A stretch of DNA of 8,856 nt from an uncultured Pirellula sp. (GTDB lineage: Bacteria; Planctomycetota; Planctomycetia; Pirellulales; Pirellulaceae), in the NCBI GenBank assembly GCA_903892365.1, contig CAITIF010000723.1, positions 1 to 8,856 on the forward strand, in the 5' to 3' direction. The notes under the pieces are model-generated. The model was not told the DNA's origin, made no database searches, and saw nothing but the letters and a program-made list of their open reading frames with translations. Shown here piece after piece: positions 5,899 through 8,856 of the stretch. Each line of letters begins with the position of its first letter. Position 1 is the stretch's first letter. The position numbers were made by a program, and so were the translations under genes.

Positions 5899-6774
5899 TT
5901 ATTCGCGTGAATGCAAACCACACTCGGTCTTTGCAAAGCCACTCCACCGCCCAGCACGCTCATCTTCACCTGCAAGCACGGCACGCGTGCAGGGCCAGCA
6001 ACCGATGCTGGTATAACCTTGATCGTGCAGTGGGTTGTAAGGAATGTTTTCTTTCATGATCAATCCCCAGACTTGCCTCTTGGTCCAATTAGCTAAGGGA
6101 CTGATTTTGACCAGGTGAAATTTTTTGTCCCATTCGACAATGGCCGCTTGAGCACGATCGTTGCTCTGATCGCGGCGAATGGCACTGGACCACGCATGCT
6201 TGCCACGAGCGGCTTGCCGCAGCACTTTGATCTTGCGTTCGAAGCAGCAAAGATTGGGATCGGACTTATAAAGAGGACCACCATGCTTTTGCTCGAACTC
6301 AACCACGGTGAGTTCGGGCTTTTTAAGCTCAACTTCGATGCCATACTTTCGCTGAATCTTGTCGCGAAGCTCGAGCGTTTCGGGAAACTGGTAGCCCGTA
6401 TCAAGATTGAAGATCGAAGTCTTGGGTGCGATTTTGGCCAGCCAGTGAATCAGCACCATACCTTCAGGGCCAAAGGCGGTTGCCATGGTAAAGTAGTCCC
6501 CGAATCGTTCGACGGCCCACTGCAAGATCTCGATCGGCTCGGCAGTTTCTAATTTCAAACTGGATTCGTGCAGTTCGGCGAGCAATTCGGGGGTTGGAAA
6601 CAGTGGCGGGTTGGCCACCGCACTCCCGCCAAGCTCGTCGGGAGTGGAACCGGCTTTCGTTAACGAGGACTCGGAGATGGCACTGTTGGGTAGAGTCGAC
6701 ACGATCGCAATTCCCGAAAGATCTACGAAGCGGAAAGCAATAAGAGGAGCACTTGCTGGATATATTACCAACAT
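5899..6774 (-). CDS. cysH: Assimilatory adenylylsulfate (APS) reductase, CysH family
   Basis: Reduces activated sulfate to sulfite in cysteine biosynthesis, in the cytosol. The PAPS-reductase fold is evident from FTMATAFGPEGMVLIHW (95-111, nucleotide loop), FNLDTGYQFPETLEL (122-136) and SAIRRDQS (197-204). C176-C177 in LCCFERK and C259/C262 in GCWPC form the CC...CxxC set that binds a 4Fe-4S cluster and marks an APS-type rather than PAPS-type reductase. The catalytic cysteine C285 lies in the ECGLH tail. The first ~60 residues have no family match; 291 residues is somewhat long. A sigma70-like promoter (6762-6789) lies over the ATG at 6774, so that start may be wrong. The in-frame GTG at 6702 (residue 25), with GGGA about 9 bases upstream, is the best alternative and gives 267 residues. 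It heads the cysH, Rrf2, dehydrogenase cluster; no cysD, cysN or cysI is in view. Confidence 0.92.
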   Translation of the reverse strand: MLVIYPASAPLIAFRFVDLSGIAIVSTLPNSAISESSLTKAGSTPDELGGSAVANPPLFPTPELLAELHESSLKLETAEPIEILQWAVERFGDYFTMATAFGPEGMVLIHWLAKIAPKTSIFNLDTGYQFPETLELRDKIQRKYGIEVELKKPELTVVEFEQKHGGPLYKSDPNLCCFERKIKVLRQAARGKHAWSSAIRRDQSNDRAQAAIVEWDKKFHLVKISPLANWTKRQVWGLIMKENIPYNPLHDQGYTSIGCWPCTRAVLAGEDERAGRWSGFAKTECGLHSRE

Positions 6775-6789
6775 GACCTAATTAGTCAA
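6762..6789 (-). promoter_or_regulatory. Sigma70-like promoter of the cysH cluster
   Basis: On the minus strand, TTGACT (complement of 6784-6789; five of six consensus bases) and TAATAT (complement of 6762-6767; four of six) are separated by 16 bases. The transcript would begin near 6755, inside the longest cysH frame. This favours the GTG start at 6702 and leaves a leader of about 50 bases. Confidence 0.45.
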
Positions 6790-6924
6790 GATTGATCTAT
6801 CGAGTTGGTTTATCGGCGGTTAGGAGCAAATCTGTCTACTTTTTGGCCAGAATTGGTCGTTGCGGCGCAGGGACACCCAATCTTTTGGGGGGCAAGGCAA
6901 CAAGACAGTCGTTTCTTGATGTAA

Positions 6925-7836
6925 TTAGCCAAAGCGGCCGGTTACATAATCTTCCGTTTCGACGAGCTGCGGCTTGGTAAAGATAGTGGAGGTGAGCCCA
7001 TATTCGATCATATGACCGAGGTACATGAAGGCGGTGTAATCGCTAATGCGAGAGGCTTGCTGCATGTTGTGGGTGACGATGAGCACGGTGAATTCGCCGC
7101 GGAGTTCATCGATTAAATCTTCGATTTTGGACGTGGCAATTGGATCGAGAGCGGAGCAGGGCTCATCGAGCAACAGGACTTCTGGGGCAGCGGCGATGGC
7201 GCGGGCGATGCAAAGCCGTTGTTGTTGGCCGCCGGAGAGGCCCAAACCGCTTTCGTGCAGACGATCTTTGACTTCATCCCAAAGAGCGGCTGCCCTCAAG
7301 CTCTGTTCACAGACTTGGCGCAGCATCGCTCGATCTTTAATACCTTCGATGCGTAGTGGGTAAACGATGTTGTCGAAAATACTGCGTGGAAATGGGTTGG
7401 GCTTTTGGAATACCATTCCGAGCCGTTTTCGAAGATCGGTAACGCTGACAGAACGGTCATAGATAGATTGTGGACCAATACGAATATCGCCGCGAGTTTG
7501 CACCGCAGGATTGAGATCGTTCATGCGATTGACGCTACGGAGCAATGTCGATTTTCCGCAACCGCTGGGACCGATCAAGGCGGTAACTTTACCTTTGGGT
7601 ACATCGAGACTGATATTGAAGAGAGCCTGCTTTTTGCCGTACCAGAGAGAAAAATTCTCGATCGATACGGCAGCTGATTCAGACTTCAATTCGTCATGTA
7701 CGCACGGACGAAATTGTTCGTCGGCGATCAACTGTTGCAAACGTCCCATCGGCTTACTGCCGGAATGCGCCTTGGTGGTGATAACCGGCTGGGTGCGACG
7801 AGAGGGGTTTTCGTTGTTCTCACTTCCGGCAGGCAA
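6925..7836 (-). CDS. pstB: Phosphate ABC transporter ATP-binding protein PstB
   Basis: The ATPase subunit of the high-affinity phosphate importer PstSCAB, acting at the inner face of the cytoplasmic membrane. All ABC motifs are intact: Walker [10 protein letters not shown] (89-97), Q-loop Q144 in VFQKPNPFP, signature LSGGQQQRL (200-208), Walker [13 protein letters not shown] (220-231, catalytic E225) and switch histidine H256 (IVTHNMQQA). [11 protein letters not shown] and the [18 protein letters not shown] segment are specific for PstB among ABC ATPases. The C-terminus [10 protein letters not shown] is also typical. The core begins near residue 55, so the protein has a ~54-residue polar extension. 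The start is TTG at 7836, with GGAG 8 bases upstream; an ATG at residue 30 is the alternative. No pstS, pstC, pstA or phoU adjoins it within the window, so its membrane partners must be encoded elsewhere. PHO-box-like repeats lie upstream at 7947-7974. Confidence 0.95.
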   Translation of the reverse strand: MPAGSENNENPSRRTQPVITTKAHSGSKPMGRLQQLIADEQFRPCVHDELKSESAAVSIENFSLWYGKKQALFNISLDVPKGKVTALIGPSGCGKSTLLRSVNRMNDLNPAVQTRGDIRIGPQSIYDRSVSVTDLRKRLGMVFQKPNPFPRSIFDNIVYPLRIEGIKDRAMLRQVCEQSLRAAALWDEVKDRLHESGLGLSGGQQQRLCIARAIAAAPEVLLLDEPCSALDPIATSKIEDLIDELRGEFTVLIVTHNMQQASRISDYTAFMYLGHMIEYGLTSTIFTKPQLVETEDYVTGRFG

Positions 7837-7946
7837 TGATAAAACTCCGGTTTGCAGGACTATCCCAAAGGTGTTTCTCGAATAGCTGAATCCTTTGACC
7901 TTGGGAATTAGAAATTGAACCTTCAGGTCTCACAATCGGCACATCG

Positions 7947-7974
7947 GTTAATTTGCGTCAAAATAATGTTAATT
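7947..7974 (-). promoter_or_regulatory. PHO-box-like triple direct repeat upstream of pstB
   Basis: On the plus strand, GTTAATT begins at 7947, GTCAAAA at 7957 and GTTAATT at 7968, i.e. repeat starts 10 and 11 bases apart, one helical turn each. Read toward pstB (minus strand) they give TTAAC, TTGAC and TTAAC cores. PhoB/PhoP-family response regulators bind direct repeats with an ~11-base period, and Bacillus PhoP sites have TTAACA-like cores. The block lies 111-138 bases upstream of the pstB start codon. The assignment rests on spacing, core and neighbour gene. Confidence 0.4.
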
Positions 7975-8040
7975 CGGGCCGACTGGTCGCGAAATCCGTT
8001 ACAGATTGGGGCGAACAGGGACCGAGAAGGTACCGAAGAG

Positions 8041-8065
8041 TGCCACCTTATCCAAAAGGTGTGCA
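8041..8065. other. Stem-loop in the divergent leader region
   Basis: CACCTT (8044-8049) pairs with AAGGTG (8056-8061) around a six-base loop. With one bulged T (8062) the stem extends by TGC (8041-8043) / GCA (8063-8065). It is one of several stem-loops packed into 8020-8130. Confidence 0.4.
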
Positions 8066-8104
8066 AAAGTACTCCGCAATGGCAAGGTAGCCAGCGGGGA
8101 CTGG

Positions 8105-8128
8105 GCGATACCTTCTGGAAGGTATCGC
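8105..8128. other. Perfect 10-bp hairpin with tetraloop in the divergent leader region
   Basis: GCGATACCTT (8105-8114) pairs perfectly with AAGGTATCGC (8119-8128) around a CTGG tetraloop. No T-run follows on either strand, so it is not an ordinary intrinsic terminator. It ends 53 bases before the ATG at 8182. Its left arm can alternatively pair with an upstream AAGGTA copy (see findings). As DNA it is also a good dyad for a protein. Confidence 0.6.
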
Positions 8129-8181
8129 AGGTGTCACGAGTCGGGCAGGGAGGCTGAGAGTCCGGTCAAGGACCTTGGACG

Positions 8182-8856
8182 ATGCAGCCAACATCGAGCG
8201 GAGTTAACACGCCGCCCCAAATCGAGCGAACCGTCTTGCCGAATCGCGTTCCGAACGATGATTCGGCCGCGACTATTCGTGTCGACGCACCCGATTCTTC
8301 AAGCGTCATCAAAGCCCCCCACGGTCCAGTCTCGTCCGTTCGTTCTGGCTCGGGCCGAGTTCGTGGTGAACGGCCCAAATCCACCGCTGGGTCAGACGCA
8401 ACGCATGGCTTGCCTCAGACGATTCAAGAATCGTCCCACAGCAGTCCGGGATCGATGGAGTCTTCAGAGAGCGAGTTTGCTGTACGAGTAGAGTCGGAAG
8501 TTGAAGAAGATTCAATTTCGGATTTGAATTGGAGCGTTCTCCACGCGGAAGACATTTCTCGTGTTTTGGATCAGCGTTTATTTGAGGTCGAACGAAAGGA
8601 GCGAATGCTTAATCGTCGTGCGGCCCAAATTTCTCAACAAGAACGAATGTTTCGCCTATGGGCCAACGATACCCGCTTTGAGCTTGAGCGTAAACGCCGC
8701 GAATTGCAACAGTTTGAATCCGAATTGATACAGCGCAGTCATGACTTGCGTTGGCTTTTAGTTCATGGCGATCAATTTGAAAACGGCGAGATGTCGGCTC
8801 GCCATGAGTCGCAAAGTAGAGATTTCGATTGCATCCGAAACGATGTTGGAGGCCAA
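8182..8856 (+). CDS. Coiled-coil protein of unknown function (N-terminal part, runs off right edge)
   Basis: An open frame of 225 codons continues to the window edge without a stop. The nearest upstream in-frame stop is TGA at 8155-8157. The first ATG (8182) has AAGGA (8168-8172) 9 bases before it. Residues 1-~100 are low complexity, rich in Ser, Pro, Thr and Arg, and look disordered (for example ESSHSSPGSMESSESE), ending in an acidic patch (VESEVEEDSIS). From about residue 120 to 190 the sequence is a long charged amphipathic helix, including LDQRLFEVERKERMLNRRAAQ and LERKRRELQQFESELIQR, with hydrophobic spacing typical of a coiled coil. No catalytic or membrane motif is visible in this part. 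I do not recognise the family; similar disordered-plus-coiled-coil proteins are common in planctomycetes. It is divergent from pstB and shares the structured intergenic region. Confidence 0.72.
   Translation, partial: MQPTSSGVNTPPQIERTVLPNRVPNDDSAATIRVDAPDSSSVIKAPHGPVSSVRSGSGRVRGERPKSTAGSDATHGLPQTIQESSHSSPGSMESSESEFAVRVESEVEEDSISDLNWSVLHAEDISRVLDQRLFEVERKERMLNRRAAQISQQERMFRLWANDTRFELERKRRELQQFESELIQRSHDLRWLLVHGDQFENGEMSARHESQSRDFDCIRNDVGGQ

Larger units (their letters stand above)
7837..8181. other. 345-base divergent intergenic region with repeats and stem-loops
   Basis: Lies between pstB (minus) and the coiled-coil protein gene (plus). The pstB-proximal part (7870-7980) is AT-rich and holds the GTTAA-type repeats. 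The part from about 8020 to 8130 is GC-richer and dense in stem-loops, with AAGGTA occurring three times (8027-8032, 8084-8089, 8119-8124). An open frame at 7915-8157 crosses it but lacks a ribosome site and has no protein-like features, so I regard it as non-coding. Confidence 0.65.

Noticed and set aside
6115..6552. Plus-strand open frame of 145 codons antisense to cysH
   Set aside because: It lies wholly within cysH, whose catalytic and cluster motifs are clear. It has no independent support.
6876..6889. Hairpin CCCAA/TTGGG after pstB as a terminator
   Set aside because: The stem is only five bases and has no T-run on the pstB strand; the support is too weak to list.
8060..8100. Fragments such as CCGCAA and GGTAGCCAGCGGGG recall cobalamin or c-di-GMP riboswitch motifs
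   Set aside because: The remaining conserved elements and their order are missing; I cannot assign a known class from these short matches.
7915..8157. Open frame in the pstB/coiled-coil intergenic region, in the same frame as the downstream gene
   Set aside because: It ends in TGA 24 bases before the downstream ATG, has no ribosome site, and runs through perfect hairpins; it is better explained as non-coding DNA.
8140..8166. GGGAGG...GAGAGTCCGG resembles the conserved start of bacterial RNase P RNA
   Set aside because: The match is short and imperfect, and the other conserved RNase P blocks do not follow, because coding sequence begins at 8182.
1..8856. CRISPR arrays, defence islands, insertion sequences, prophage or integron att sites
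   Set aside because: No regularly spaced repeats, transposase or integrase motifs, or terminal inverted repeats were seen; gene content is housekeeping or lineage-specific.

Overview
The window reads like a chromosomal stretch from a planctomycete, most likely of the Pirellula/Rhodopirellula type. This is an inference from gene content and style: a Tat-exported Gfo/Idh/MocA oxidoreductase, a Cys/Gly/Pro-rich secreted protein of the kind common in that phylum, large unclassified coiled-coil and HAMP-like proteins, balanced base composition, several TTG/GTG starts, and metabolic genes scattered rather than in classic operons. I see no insertion sequences, phage genes, CRISPR arrays, tRNAs or rRNAs.

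Layout, left to right. (1) 1-341, minus: the N-terminal part of a Gfo/Idh/MocA-family oxidoreductase with a twin-arginine signal, running off the left edge. (2) 509-1159, plus: endonuclease III (nth), with an unusual spacing of its C-terminal cysteines. (3) 1295-1762, minus: nucleoside diphosphate kinase (ndk), convergent with nth and followed by a good intrinsic terminator. (4) 1950-3185, minus: a secreted Cys/Gly/Pro-rich protein, followed by a long hairpin. (5) 3186-3574: a 389-base divergent intergenic region with palindromes. (6) 3575-4351, plus: a membrane protein with two transmembrane segments and a HAMP-like linker but no output domain. (7) 6774-4376, minus: a three-gene co-directional cluster, cysH (APS reductase), then an Rrf2-family regulator, then a D-2-hydroxyacid dehydrogenase, with gaps of 93 and 32 bases. 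A sigma70-like promoter lies over the longest cysH start. (8) 6925-7836, minus: pstB, the phosphate-importer ATPase, without pstA, pstC, pstS or phoU beside it. (9) 7837-8181: a 345-base divergent region holding three PHO-box-like repeats and a run of strong, partly mutually exclusive stem-loops. (10) 8182 to the right edge, plus: the start of a coiled-coil protein.

Working together: the cysH cluster looks like a small sulfate-assimilation unit with its own regulator. pstB with PHO-like repeats suggests phosphate-responsive control. The rest are single housekeeping or lineage-specific genes. The points most worth a second look are the pstB/coiled-coil intergenic region (PHO-like repeats and switch-like hairpins), the shifted cysteine pattern in Nth, the promoter that argues for a shorter CysH, and the cluster-less Rrf2 regulator next to cysH.
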